From positions 73,427-137,426 of the forward strand of contig CAYGKA010000004.1 of NCBI GenBank assembly GCA_964350445.1: 64,000 bases of DNA, given 5' to 3'. Below are positions 17,240 to 26,293 of the stretch, in pieces. The first letter of the stretch is position 1; each line of letters starts with the position of its first letter. Source of the DNA: Hwanghaeella sp964350445 (GTDB lineage Bacteria; Pseudomonadota; Alphaproteobacteria; UBA8366; Aestuariispiraceae). Under the pieces are notes generated by a model, which worked only from the letters and a program-made list of their open reading frames with translations, was not told the origin of the DNA and ran no database searches. Made by a program: the position numbers and the translations under genes.

Positions 17240-19171
17240 ATGTGCGGGATAGCGGGTTTCATCGAAGCAAAAGCCGAAAAGGGTCCGAAGGAGTTGCTGG
17301 CCGAGGTCAACGCGATGACCGACGCCATGCTGCATCGCGGCCCCGACAGCGGCGGATATTGGCTGAGTTCAGAGGCCGGGGTCGGCATGGGTTTCCGGCG
17401 GCTGGCGATCATTGATCTTTCCACGTCCGGCAACCAGCCGATGACGTCCAGCTGCGACCGATACGTCATCACCTATAACGGCGAGATCTATAACTTTCAG
17501 TCCCTGCGCCAGATACTGGAAACCGAAGGCCGCCGGTTGCGCGGACAGTCGGATACGGAAGTGATGCTGGAAGGGTTCTCGGCCTGGGGCGTCGACGAAA
17601 CACTCGAGCGCATGATCGGCATGTTCGCCGTCGCGCTTTGGGACAAGAAGAAGCGCGAGTTGACGCTGATCCGCGACCGAATGGGCATCAAACCGCTCTA
17701 TTTCGGGCTGCAGGACGGCATGTTCCTCTATGGGTCCGAACTGAAAGCACTGCGCGCGAAAAGCGGCTGGACGGCGCGGATGAACCGGGCCGCCTTGACC
17801 CAGTATTTGCGCTACAACTACGTGCCCGCCCCCCTGACAATCTATGACGGCATATTCAAGCTTGAGCCCGGATGTATCCTGCGTTACCGGCCCGGCATCG
17901 ACAGCCAGCCGCGGATCGAGCGGTTCTGGAACCTTGACGACGCAATCCTGGGCGGGCGTTCCGCCCCGGACCCCAAAGTGTCGGTCGAAAGGCTTGAGCC
18001 GTTGCTGCGCGACGCGATTGAACGACGGATGGTGGCCGACGTCCCGTTGGGTGTTCTGCTGTCAGGCGGCGTGGACAGCAGCTTGGTCGCCGCCTTGATG
18101 CAAGATTGTTCTTCGCGGCCGATCAAGAGCTTCACCATCGGTTTCGACAACGAAGGTTATAATGAGGCCGATCAGGCGCGCGCGGTCGCGGAACACCTGG
18201 GCACGGATCACACCGAACTGACCCTAACGTCCGAGGATGCCCGCAACCTGATCCCCCAGATGCCGGAATGGCATGATGAGCCTTTCGCGGATTCCTCCGC
18301 CTTGCCGACATGGCTGGTTTCCAAACTGGCGCGCGACCACGTCACCGTTGCGCTATCCGGCGACGGCGGCGATGAAGTCTTTTTCGGTTACAACCGCTAT
18401 CGTGCCGCGGCCACGGCCTGGGGGAAAACGAAGGGCGTGCCGGGATCCGTCCGGTCGATTGCCGCCGGGGGGTTGCGGGCCTTGCCGACGGGCACCTGGG
18501 ATTCCCTCTCGGCCCTGATCCCCAGCAGCAAGCGCCCCCGCATGGTCGGCGACAAGATGCACAAACTGGCCGACCTTCTGGGCAGCGGCAGCGAGGACGA
18601 CGCCTACCGCGCCCTGATCAGCCACTGGGACAAACCATCGGAGTTGACCGAGTTCGTGGAACCGGAGCTGGCGATGTGGCGCGGCGGCGCGGCGCTATCC
18701 GATTTTACCGAACGCATGGCCTATTACGACACGCTGAGTTACCTGCCGGGCGATATCCTGACCAAAGTCGACCGGGCAAGCATGGCCTGCAGCCTGGAAG
18801 CGCGCGTGCCGCTGCTGGATCATCGGATCGTCGAATATGCCTGGACTCTGCCGAAAGAAATCAAGATCCGCGACGGCGTCGGCAAATGGCCGTTGCGTCA
18901 GGTGCTTTACAAGTACGTCCCGAAGGATCTGGTCGACCGACCGAAGGCCGGCTTCGCCGTGCCGCTGGCGGACTGGCTGCGCGGCCCGTTGAAGGAATGG
19001 GCCTTCGAAATGCTGTCGGTGGAACGCCTGCGCGACCAGACCGGTTTGAAGCCGGAGCCAATCCTACGCGCCTTTCGCGACCACTTGAAAGGCGACGGCA
19101 ATCACGCCGAGGCCCTGTGGAACATCCTGATGCTTCAAAGCTGGATGGACCGCTGGTCTCCCTCGTCCTGA
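17240..19171 (+). CDS. asnB: Asparagine synthase (glutamine-hydrolysing)
   Basis: A 643-residue two-domain enzyme that transfers glutamine amide nitrogen to aspartate through an aspartyl-AMP. The protein begins MCGIAGF, leaving Cys2 as N-terminal nucleophile of the class II glutaminase domain (residues 1 to about 210). The synthetase domain carries the PP-loop LSGGVDSS near residue 277 and VALSGDGGDEVFFGY near 370. Close linkage to a glycosyltransferase (16 bp) and an SDR gene suggests the group of AsnB homologues found in polysaccharide or exosortase-type clusters, where the product may be an amidated sugar rather than free asparagine. Plain asparagine synthesis remains the default reading. 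Confidence 0.92.
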   Translation: MCGIAGFIEAKAEKGPKELLAEVNAMTDAMLHRGPDSGGYWLSSEAGVGMGFRRLAIIDLSTSGNQPMTSSCDRYVITYNGEIYNFQSLRQILETEGRRLRGQSDTEVMLEGFSAWGVDETLERMIGMFAVALWDKKKRELTLIRDRMGIKPLYFGLQDGMFLYGSELKALRAKSGWTARMNRAALTQYLRYNYVPAPLTIYDGIFKLEPGCILRYRPGIDSQPRIERFWNLDDAILGGRSAPDPKVSVERLEPLLRDAIERRMVADVPLGVLLSGGVDSSLVAALMQDCSSRPIKSFTIGFDNEGYNEADQARAVAEHLGTDHTELTLTSEDARNLIPQMPEWHDEPFADSSALPTWLVSKLARDHVTVALSGDGGDEVFFGYNRYRAAATAWGKTKGVPGSVRSIAAGGLRALPTGTWDSLSALIPSSKRPRMVGDKMHKLADLLGSGSEDDAYRALISHWDKPSELTEFVEPELAMWRGGAALSDFTERMAYYDTLSYLPGDILTKVDRASMACSLEARVPLLDHRIVEYAWTLPKEIKIRDGVGKWPLRQVLYKYVPKDLVDRPKAGFAVPLADWLRGPLKEWAFEMLSVERLRDQTGLKPEPILRAFRDHLKGDGNHAEALWNILMLQSWMDRWSPSS

Positions 19172-19187
19172 GGCGGCCGTTGGCATC

Positions 19188-20342
19188 ATGACGTCCGCGA
19201 CCGCACAGCTTGACGGAAAAACGCTTCTCTTCCTGGTCAGCGAGGACTGGTACTTTTGTTCCCACCGCCTGCCGATCGCCCGGGCCGCCCGCGATGCCGG
19301 CGCCCGGGTCGCCGTCGCCTGCCGTGTCCGCGATCATGCCGAAGTCATCCGCAAGGAAGGGTTCGACCTCTATCCCATCGGCCTGAACCGCAGTGGGCGG
19401 AATCCCTTGGCCGATATCGCCACGATCATGGTCCTTCGGAAACTGTACCGTCGCGTGCGGCCGGACATCATCCACCAGGTCGCCGTGAAGCCCGTCCTAT
19501 ATGGGTCGATCGCGGCCTGGCTCGCCGGCGTTCCACATGTGGTGAACGCAATGGCGGGGCTGGGCTTCGTCTTCATCAGCACCGGTGTTTTCGCGTCCCT
19601 GGTCCGTCCCGTTCTTGCCACCGCATTCAGGGTTCTCCTCAATCGCAGCGGCAGCCGGTTGATACTCCAAAACGAGGACGACAGCGCCCTGTTCCAATCC
19701 CGGATCGGCGTGCGCCCGGATAGGATATCCATCATCCGGGGATCCGGTGTGGACACCGATGCGTTCGCGCCCTCACCCGAGCCCGAGGGGCCTATCGTCG
19801 CCAGTTGCGTCAGCCGGATGCTCTGGGACAAAGGCATCGGCGAACTGGTGGATGCGGCGCGGATTCTGCGGCAAAAGGGTACAGATATCGTCGTGCGTCT
19901 GATCGGCCCCACCGACGACAACCCGGCCTCCATCCCGGTGGAGACGCTTGAAAAATGGCGGGAGGAAGGCATTGTCGAGATCGCCGGCCCGACCACGGAT
20001 GTCGCCGGCGTCTATGCCGCCAGCCATATCGCGGTCCTGCCCTCCTATCGGGAAGGGCTTCCGAAATCCCTCCTCGAAGCCGCCGCCTGCGGATTGCCCC
20101 TGGTCGCCACAGACGTTCCCGGCTGCCGGGAGGTTTGCCGCGACGGGGAAACGGGCTTGCTGGTCCCCGTCAGGCAGTCCAAGCCGCTTGCCGACGCGTT
20201 GGAGCGCTTGGCCGAAGACGCGGCGCTTCGCAAGAAATTTGGCACTGCCGCAAGGCGGGCCGCCGAAACGGAATTCGCCGAACCCGTGATCACGGGGCAG
20301 ACATTGGCCCTTTACGAAACCATGCTGCGCGGCGAGAACTAA
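19188..20342 (+). CDS. GT4-family glycosyltransferase
   Basis: A 384-residue retaining glycosyltransferase of the GT-B fold. The N-terminal acceptor domain (SEDWYFCSHRLPIARAAR, residues 16-33) resembles PglA/CapM-like enzymes. The C-terminal donor domain has SRMLWDKGIGELVDAARIL near 210 and the nucleotide-sugar signature LPSYREGLPKSLLEAAACGLP-like at about 285-305, with the E-x7-E spacing of GT4. It should transfer a sugar from a nucleotide donor onto a lipid-linked or polysaccharide acceptor at the inner membrane. Donor and acceptor cannot be read. It lies in a tight plus-strand set between asnB and an SDR gene. Confidence 0.85.
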   Translation: MTSATAQLDGKTLLFLVSEDWYFCSHRLPIARAARDAGARVAVACRVRDHAEVIRKEGFDLYPIGLNRSGRNPLADIATIMVLRKLYRRVRPDIIHQVAVKPVLYGSIAAWLAGVPHVVNAMAGLGFVFISTGVFASLVRPVLATAFRVLLNRSGSRLILQNEDDSALFQSRIGVRPDRISIIRGSGVDTDAFAPSPEPEGPIVASCVSRMLWDKGIGELVDAARILRQKGTDIVVRLIGPTDDNPASIPVETLEKWREEGIVEIAGPTTDVAGVYAASHIAVLPSYREGLPKSLLEAAACGLPLVATDVPGCREVCRDGETGLLVPVRQSKPLADALERLAEDAALRKKFGTAARRAAETEFAEPVITGQTLALYETMLRGEN

Positions 20343-20380
20343 ACCCAAGGCAAACAAAATACAGTGATGGAGGAAAAAAG

Positions 20381-21157
20381 ATGTCGATTGATCTGAAGGG
20401 ATCGAGGGTTTTCATTTCGGCCGGGGCGTCCGGAATCGGACGCGCCATGGTGGAAACATTCGTCAAGGCGAAAGCGCGCGTCTATACCTGCGATGTCGTC
20501 GACGATTCACTTGAGGACCTGCGTGCCAAATTTCCGTCCGTCACGGCGGTGAACTGCGATTGCGCTGATTACGAAGCCGTCGCCGCGATGTTCAAAAACA
20601 TCGAAAAGACGCTCGGCGGGCTGGACGTACTGGTCAACAATGTTGGGATCGCCGGACCGACGGCGCGGGTCGAGGATATTGAGCTGGATGACTGGCAGCG
20701 CACGCTCGACGTCAACATCACAGCCCATTTCTACTGCACTAAATTGGCGACGCCGATGCTCAAGGCCAACCAGAAGGGCGCCGTCATCAACCTGTCCTCC
20801 GTGGCCGGCCGCCTCGGCTTCCCCCTGCGTCTACCCTATGCTGCATCGAAATGGGCAGTTGTCGGGTTCACCAAAACGCTTGCCGCCGAACTAGGCCCTG
20901 ACAACATCCGCAGCAACGCGATCCTGCCGGGCATCGTCGACGGCGAGCGGATCGACCGGGTGATCGACGCGAAGGCCAAGGCAATGGATATTTCCTTCGA
21001 CGAAATGCGGGAGAAACTGGTCTCGGGCGTCGCCATGCGGACCAGCGTGTCGCCCTATGACATCGCCAATATGGCGCTTTTCCTGTCGTCCGATCTTGCC
21101 CAGAAAGTGTCCGGGCAGATCATCAGCGTCGACGGCGACGTGCTGAGCATTACCTGA
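20381..21157 (+). CDS. SDR-family oxidoreductase
   Basis: A 258-residue classical short-chain dehydrogenase. The cofactor motif is ISAGASGIGRAM (residues 11-22), NNVGIAG marks the central strand near 86, and the catalytic Ser-Tyr-Lys set is seen as NLSSVAGR, then YAASKWA near 155. A C-terminal SGQIISVDGDV is the usual GG-like tail. The open frame runs far upstream inside the glycosyltransferase gene in another frame; ATG 20381 is the start because GGAGG lies just before it. The substrate is unknown; the position after asnB and a GT4 gene suggests a sugar or polyketide-like precursor, but generic SDR roles are equally possible. Confidence 0.88.
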   Translation: MSIDLKGSRVFISAGASGIGRAMVETFVKAKARVYTCDVVDDSLEDLRAKFPSVTAVNCDCADYEAVAAMFKNIEKTLGGLDVLVNNVGIAGPTARVEDIELDDWQRTLDVNITAHFYCTKLATPMLKANQKGAVINLSSVAGRLGFPLRLPYAASKWAVVGFTKTLAAELGPDNIRSNAILPGIVDGERIDRVIDAKAKAMDISFDEMREKLVSGVAMRTSVSPYDIANMALFLSSDLAQKVSGQIISVDGDVLSIT

Positions 21158-21166
21158 TGCCGTCGA

Positions 21167-22051
21167 TCAGCGATTGTTGCGGCGGGCCTCACCGGTCAAC
21201 ACGGCGAGCCCGCCCACAACGATCACGGCGGCGCCGATGAAAGTGGCTGCATCCGGCCAGTCGTCGAAGACCATCCAACCGAGGCCCAGCGCCCAAAGGA
21301 TCTGGATGTACATGAAAGGCGCCACGGTGGAAGCCGGCGCGTCCTGATGCGCCACGATCAACAGCCCATGGCCAGTCCCGCCCAGAAGACCGATCGCGAC
21401 CATCAGCGCCCACTGCCCGCCGGTCGGGGCAACCCATTCGAAAGGCGCCCATAAGGAAGCGGCCACGGTCCCGACAACGGCCGTGTAGAGCATTGTCACC
21501 CGGCTGGGATCGACCGACCGCATCCTGCGAGTCGCCAGATTGAACAGGGCAATACAAATTGCCGAGCCGATCACCAGCAGCGCGGGCCAGCTCAACCCGT
21601 CGAAACCGGGCCGCACAATGATAAGCACCCCGGCGAACCCGACGACGGCGGCGATCAAGCGCCTGGCGGTCAGCGCTTCGCCCAGCAAGGGCTTGGCCAG
21701 CAGCACCACCATGATCGGCGCGACAAAGACGATGGCCGTCACTTCGACCAAAGGCAGGAAGGTCAGCGCCAGGAAATAGAGGATGGTATCAACCAGCAGC
21801 AACATTGACCGCCCGACCTGGGCCACCGGGCGCGCGGACCGGAACGCCCGCATCCCGTCCCTGGGCAGCAGAAACACAAGCATCAACGCCAGGTGGGAGG
21901 CATAGCGCGCCCATATAACCTGGGACAGCGGCAGACCGGATTCCGTCAGATGCTTTGCGATCGTTTCCTGCCCGGCGATGAACAGCGCTGCCGCCATCAT
22001 CAGCACGATGCCGCGCAAAGGTCTGTCCGGGTGGTCGATGCGATCAGTCAC
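21167..22051 (-). CDS. EamA-domain DMT-superfamily transporter (second copy)
   Basis: A 294-residue membrane protein with about ten helices in two EamA repeats. WARYASHLALM at about residues 46-56 and PFMYIQILWALGLGW near 240 are typical loops. It is a different subgroup from the transporter at 4613-5527; the two share only family-level features. It is convergent with the SDR gene, nine bases apart, and downstream of the thiamine-diphosphate enzyme on the same strand with a 71-bp gap, so those two may be co-transcribed. The substrate is unknown. Confidence 0.83.
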   Translation of the reverse strand: MTDRIDHPDRPLRGIVLMMAAALFIAGQETIAKHLTESGLPLSQVIWARYASHLALMLVFLLPRDGMRAFRSARPVAQVGRSMLLLVDTILYFLALTFLPLVEVTAIVFVAPIMVVLLAKPLLGEALTARRLIAAVVGFAGVLIIVRPGFDGLSWPALLVIGSAICIALFNLATRRMRSVDPSRVTMLYTAVVGTVAASLWAPFEWVAPTGGQWALMVAIGLLGGTGHGLLIVAHQDAPASTVAPFMYIQILWALGLGWMVFDDWPDAATFIGAAVIVVGGLAVLTGEARRNNR

Positions 22052-22122
22052 CGCGCGATCCGTTCTCTATGCACTTTGGGTCGGGGGCGGAGCGCCTGTT
22101 CCAAAGATGTCATGCAGCGCCC

Positions 22123-23730
22123 TTACTTGCGCAGCGCTGAGAGCATATCCGGATAACCGGACGGATCGACCGTCACTTCGATCAAGGACGGGCCGCCACG
22201 CGCCAGCGCCGCGCCCACCGCGCTGGAGAGTTCATCCGCACCCTGGACACGGCAGCCGCTCACGTTCATCGCCTCAGCCGCCGCCGCATAGTCGATCGTC
22301 GGATATCGCACGCCCAGTGACGGCCGCTGCTGGGCCTGCTGCTTGATATCGATCAGCGACAGGGCAGCATCGTTGAAGACCACGGTGACGAGATTCACAT
22401 CCAAGCGCGCCGCCGTCGCCAGTTCCGTCAGGCACATGGAAAGACCGCCATCCCCGGTGATCGCGATGACCGACCGATCCGGGCCATGCAGTGCGGCGGC
22501 AATACCCGCCGGAACAGCGAAGCCCATCGTCGACAGCCCGTTGGACTTCAATGCGCCAAAGGGGCGGTCCGCCCGCCACAGGGCCATGGCCGGAAACATA
22601 TGTGCGCCCGAATCCACCGTCAGTCCCGTGCCGGGCGCCGCCCTCTGTATGGCGTGCACCAAGGGACGCGGATCGTTCGGGTACCGGTCCCAATCCTGGC
22701 CCGCCGGCATCAGCCGGGCCTGCTGCGCGGCCTTCAACACCGCGATGTCGTCCTTCGACCAGCCGCTCGACAGCCCACCGGCCATTAAAGCAGGAAGAAT
22801 GACAGCCGGATAGCCGGTCAAATGCGCGACAGGCCGGAACGGCCCCGCTTCATGCACCGCATCGGCGATATCGATGACGGGCGCCGCGTAGGGCCAAGGC
22901 TGGTTGATCAACTCGATCGGGTCGAGTCCAACGGCCAGGATTAAATCGGCGGCATGTAAAACACCGGCTTCCGCCGTCCCGCCGGTGACATGCCCAATCA
23001 GGGCAGGGTCGTCGTCGGGAACGACACCCTTGGCCTTGTAGGTTGTCAGGACCGGGCACCCCAACTGCTGAGTCATATGCCGAACCGCCCGTGCCGCCGG
23101 TTCGGCCCTGGCTTCCAATCCGACGAGGACGACCGGTCGTCGGCTTTTCGTGATCAGAGCCGCCGCCGCGTCGGGGATCTCCGAAAAGCCGCCGTTGCCG
23201 CTGCTCGACGGTTCCACGTGTGCAGCCTGCGCGGGCCTGGATGCCTGAGCCGACGACAGATCCACATGAACCGGTCCGAAAGGCGGGGACACGGTTTTGC
23301 GTAAAAGATCGGCAAAAATGTCGGGCCCGGTCTCCGCATCCAGCGCGGCGCCGTCCCGGACCAGCGGCGCGAACATCGCTGGCTGATCGTATTTCTGATG
23401 GATGCCCCCGGCGTTCGTCCCTTCCACTTGATCGGTGAACACGACGAGCGGCGACTTCTCCAAAGACGCATAGGCCGTCCCGTTCACGACACTCGCCGCA
23501 CCCGGCCCGACACCGGTGAGGACGACACCCGGCGCGCCGGTCAATTCGCCGGTCACCGCCGCCATGATCGCGCCGGCGGTTTCGGTCTGGCTCAAGATGA
23601 ACTCGATGCCGTTTCGCGCGCCAGCGTCGATCAGGTCCAGACTGCTGCCGCCGCCCGGCACGCCGAACATGCGGCGGACGCCGGCTTGGGCGAGTTGTTC
23701 GGTCAGGATATCAGCCAGGGTTTTCGACAT
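22123..23730 (-). CDS. Thiamine-diphosphate-dependent enzyme (acetolactate synthase large-subunit-like)
   Basis: A 535-residue protein with the three domains of the decarboxylase/acetohydroxyacid synthase superfamily. The pyrimidine-binding domain carries the cofactor-activating glutamate in SQTETAGAIMAAV (about residue 48). The C-terminal domain holds the diphosphate/Mg motif GDGGLSMCLTELATAARLD, ending at an asparagine (VVFND), near 440-470. No regulatory small subunit is adjacent and branched-chain biosynthesis genes are absent, so it may be a catabolic enzyme such as an oxo-acid decarboxylase or lyase rather than true acetolactate synthase. The open frame extends to 23766; ATG 23730 begins at the conserved MSKTLADILTEQL. 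Confidence 0.82.
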   Translation of the reverse strand: MSKTLADILTEQLAQAGVRRMFGVPGGGSSLDLIDAGARNGIEFILSQTETAGAIMAAVTGELTGAPGVVLTGVGPGAASVVNGTAYASLEKSPLVVFTDQVEGTNAGGIHQKYDQPAMFAPLVRDGAALDAETGPDIFADLLRKTVSPPFGPVHVDLSSAQASRPAQAAHVEPSSSGNGGFSEIPDAAAALITKSRRPVVLVGLEARAEPAARAVRHMTQQLGCPVLTTYKAKGVVPDDDPALIGHVTGGTAEAGVLHAADLILAVGLDPIELINQPWPYAAPVIDIADAVHEAGPFRPVAHLTGYPAVILPALMAGGLSSGWSKDDIAVLKAAQQARLMPAGQDWDRYPNDPRPLVHAIQRAAPGTGLTVDSGAHMFPAMALWRADRPFGALKSNGLSTMGFAVPAGIAAALHGPDRSVIAITGDGGLSMCLTELATAARLDVNLVTVVFNDAALSLIDIKQQAQQRPSLGVRYPTIDYAAAAEAMNVSGCRVQGADELSSAVGAALARGGPSLIEVTVDPSGYPDMLSALRK

Positions 23731-23833
23731 GCGGAGAATTCCATATTGATGGGGAGGCGGACGCATTATGCTGTCTTTCCAGCCATCGCCGTCAAGGGAC
23801 GGCAGACACGCGAACGGGTGGGAATTCCCGGCA

Positions 23834-24409
23834 ATGACCGAACTAGAGAAAATGCGCCGCGGCGAGGCCTATTGCCTGTTCGACCCGGAATTGAGCCGAT
23901 TGCGGGACGAGGCAAGGCGGGCCTGCAATGCCTTCAACGCGTCGGAACCGATGGAAGCCGACGGAACGCCTCGCATTCTGCGTGACCTGTTCGGCTCGGC
24001 GGAGGGCCGGTTCTTCATCGAGGCGCCGTTCCGGTGCTTCTACGGCTTCAACATCCATATCGGACGCAATGCCTTCATCAACGTCAATGGTGTGTTGATC
24101 GATACCGCCCCGATCCGGTTGGGCGACGACGCCATGATCGGCCCCAACACGGTCTTGGCTTGCACGGATCACGACCGTGACCCCCAGCGCCGCGCCGCCG
24201 GCATCGAATGGGGCAGGCCCATCACGATCGGCGCGCGCGCCTGGATCGGGGCGAACGTGACGGTGCTGCCCGGCGTCACGATTGGGGCGGACGCCATCGT
24301 CGGGTCCGGGTCGCTGGTCAGCCGGGACGTCCCCGCCGGCATGGTCGCGTTCGGGAATCCCGCGCGCGTCACGGGGCCCGCCGTCAAAACAGATCGGCAG
24401 GACGTTTAA
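23834..24409 (+). CDS. Sugar O-acetyltransferase (Maa/LacA/NodL type, left-handed beta-helix)
   Basis: A 191-residue hexapeptide-repeat acetyltransferase. MTELEKMRRGEAYCLFDPEL is the family's N-terminal Mac domain. The repeats start around residue 75 (NIHIGRNAFINVNGVLIDTA), and the catalytic histidine lies in LACTDHDRDP near residue 116. The repeats WIGANVTVLPGVTIG and AIVGSGSLVSRDVPAG finish the beta-helix. It should use acetyl-CoA to acetylate a sugar hydroxyl. The frame is open to 23768; ATG 23834 is chosen because it starts the Mac domain. Its 3' end overlaps the convergent GT8-like gene by four bases. Confidence 0.88.
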   Translation: MTELEKMRRGEAYCLFDPELSRLRDEARRACNAFNASEPMEADGTPRILRDLFGSAEGRFFIEAPFRCFYGFNIHIGRNAFINVNGVLIDTAPIRLGDDAMIGPNTVLACTDHDRDPQRRAAGIEWGRPITIGARAWIGANVTVLPGVTIGADAIVGSGSLVSRDVPAGMVAFGNPARVTGPAVKTDRQDV

Positions 24410-25581
24410 GCCGAGCCTTGCCGGCGCAGGGTTTCCTTTTCGGCGTCTTCGCCGGCCGGGATAACAAAATGGGCGAAGGGGAAGCCATCCGCCTGTTCCA
24501 GCGCTTCGATCATCAATTCCTCAGGACGGTCCCTGTAGGCCGAAACGGCGGAGGCCAGACACAGTTGATCGACATACCAAACTGCGCCCGGCAGTTGGTG
24601 CGACAGCAGATTGGCGAAACGGGTCAGGAACGTCCTAACCTCAGGCCGGTGGCGGAGATGGATGAAGGCCGCATGATGGCGCAGCCAGGGCATCAGGGTC
24701 GGCATGGCGAAATAGGCGATATCGGCTTTTCCGATCTGCGCGTACAAACTGTCCAGGTTCGCCAGCCGTTCCAGATCGATGTCCAGCATCATCATGTCGC
24801 ATCCATACCGTTGCATCACCGCATCGGCGGCGAAGAAACGCGCACAGGCATAATACGGGCTGTTGCTTCGGTCCTTCGGCACGGTTTCGTGGGATAGGAA
24901 GACGTCCGGCCCGGCCGTCTTACGAAACGTCGCGATCTGCTCGGGTTTGGGGTTCACGATATGGATATGGACGGGCCCCAGACCCGTAACCACTTGTAGA
25001 AAGCGCGCGCCGAACCTGTCGAAATACCCCCCGTCGCAGGCAGAAAAAATCAGCGGATCGGATCCGGGCGGGGGTGCGGGATCATCCGGCCAGACGATTT
25101 CCTGCGGTGGCAGTTTGCCCCAATCCGACCAGAATATTCGCGTTTCCGTCGATGATGTGATCAAGCGTGAGAAACTGGGCGCACGCGCCAGATGGGGAAC
25201 GCCCGCGAAATATTCCCGACCGCGTGCAATTGCATCGGCGACATCTCGGAACGCCTGCGCACCATCCTTGTCACCGTCATAGAGCCGGGCGCATGCAGCA
25301 AAGAAATGCACGACAACGCCCAGCGGGTTCTCCCACGACATGGCATCGCCGAATTGAACCAGCCGCGCGCGCAGAGGAGCGTTCTGGACAAGCTCGTCAT
25401 TGAACAGAGCTTCGAATAGCAGGGGGACGGAATCGGCTGCCATCTTTTCGCGCTGTTCGAACACGGCCAAGTGGTCCGGCGTTCCCTGCGCGATAATCAT
25501 CAGACCCAAAGTCTTCCAAGCGGCAGGGTCTTGCGGGTTTGCCTGCAAAGCCGCCAGGGCGGAGGGAAGATCGGCGCTCAT
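24406..25581 (-). CDS. Uncharacterised protein with a GT8-like glycosyltransferase core
   Basis: A 391-residue soluble protein not assigned to a named family. Residues 1-60 resemble a single TPR-like helix pair (LAALQANPQDPAAWKTLG). From about 175 onward there is an alpha/beta pattern like a GT-A fold: PLIFSACDGGYFDRFG, VHIHIVNP, YYACARFFAADAVMQRYG, then MLDIDLE, a D-x-D metal motif near residue 276, and later WYVDQLCLASA, comparable with the VDQ segment of GT8 enzymes. I infer a metal- and nucleotide-sugar-binding transferase, possibly inactive. The neighbouring sugar acetyltransferase gene is convergent. The assignment is tentative. Confidence 0.55.
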   Translation of the reverse strand: MSADLPSALAALQANPQDPAAWKTLGLMIIAQGTPDHLAVFEQREKMAADSVPLLFEALFNDELVQNAPLRARLVQFGDAMSWENPLGVVVHFFAACARLYDGDKDGAQAFRDVADAIARGREYFAGVPHLARAPSFSRLITSSTETRIFWSDWGKLPPQEIVWPDDPAPPPGSDPLIFSACDGGYFDRFGARFLQVVTGLGPVHIHIVNPKPEQIATFRKTAGPDVFLSHETVPKDRSNSPYYACARFFAADAVMQRYGCDMMMLDIDLERLANLDSLYAQIGKADIAYFAMPTLMPWLRHHAAFIHLRHRPEVRTFLTRFANLLSHQLPGAVWYVDQLCLASAVSAYRDRPEELMIEALEQADGFPFAHFVIPAGEDAEKETLRRQGSA

Positions 25582-25669
25582 GACAGCGCTTGTTCCAGGG
25601 GCTTGTCGCGGGGAGTTGTTCGGCGCTTTCGTATCATGACTGGCAGTTTACGCCCTTTGTCCGCAGCCG

Positions 25670-26215
25670 TCAGGTAAAGCTTCGCTCATAAACGATGATC
25701 GGCTTCTCCTTGTACATCGTCCGCGCCGTTTCGCAGAAGCCGAACCGGGTCGCGACCCGGATTGAAACCGCATTCTTGGCATCGATGATGCAGTGGACCT
25801 TGTCGGCGGTAAGGTTTCTCTTCCCCCAGTCGAGCGCGGCCGTCACCGTCTCGCCGGCATAGCCTTGGCCTTGCACCTTACCGCTCAATATCCATCCCAT
25901 TTCCGGTTTCCCTGAATGGGAGGGTTCCATTTCCCGCTTGAAATCCGCGAACCCTACCTCGCCCATCACATCGCCGGTTTCGCGATCCTCGACCAACCAG
26001 AAACCGCAGGAAAAGGCATGCCAGTGGCCCAGGCTGCGCAGGAACCGGTGCCATGTCTCCTCCCGCGTCAGGGGTTGGCCGGCAATGAACCGGGTCACCG
26101 CCGGGTCGGACCAAAGGGCGTAAACCCCGTCGAAATCCTCCGGACGATGAGGCCGCATCCGCGTGCGCGTGGTGTCGAGTATCAAAGTATCCAGGTTGGG
26201 ACGCACCAGGGACAT
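25670..26215 (-). CDS. GNAT-family N-acetyltransferase (RimJ/RimL-like)
   Basis: A 181-residue acetyltransferase. TTRTRMRPHRPEDFDGVYAL is the usual first strand and helix, EVGFADFKREME the central hairpin, and GWILSGKVQGQGYAGETVTA the acetyl-CoA loop (Q/R-x-x-G-x-G/A type) at about residues 110-130. The closing text SIRVATRFGFCE is typical of the RimJ/RimL branch that modifies protein N-termini or small amines; the substrate is unknown. ATG 26215 is preceded by CGGAGAAG, a strong Shine-Dalgarno, so the longer frame to 26263 is not used. It lies 78 bp downstream of dnaE2 on the same strand. Confidence 0.87.
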   Translation of the reverse strand: MSLVRPNLDTLILDTTRTRMRPHRPEDFDGVYALWSDPAVTRFIAGQPLTREETWHRFLRSLGHWHAFSCGFWLVEDRETGDVMGEVGFADFKREMEPSHSGKPEMGWILSGKVQGQGYAGETVTAALDWGKRNLTADKVHCIIDAKNAVSIRVATRFGFCETARTMYKEKPIIVYERSFT

Positions 26216-26293
26216 TGTTCTTCTCCGGCTCTCGGTTGCCGTGATGGGTAAGCCATGCCGCAACCGGCTGTGAGGACTTAATATGGGCTGGAC

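Noticed and set aside
26233..26266. Hairpin CGGTTGC/GCAACCG between dnaE2 and the GNAT gene
   Set aside because: The arms are only 7 bp with a 20-base spacer and no T tract follows, so neither terminator nor operator can be supported.
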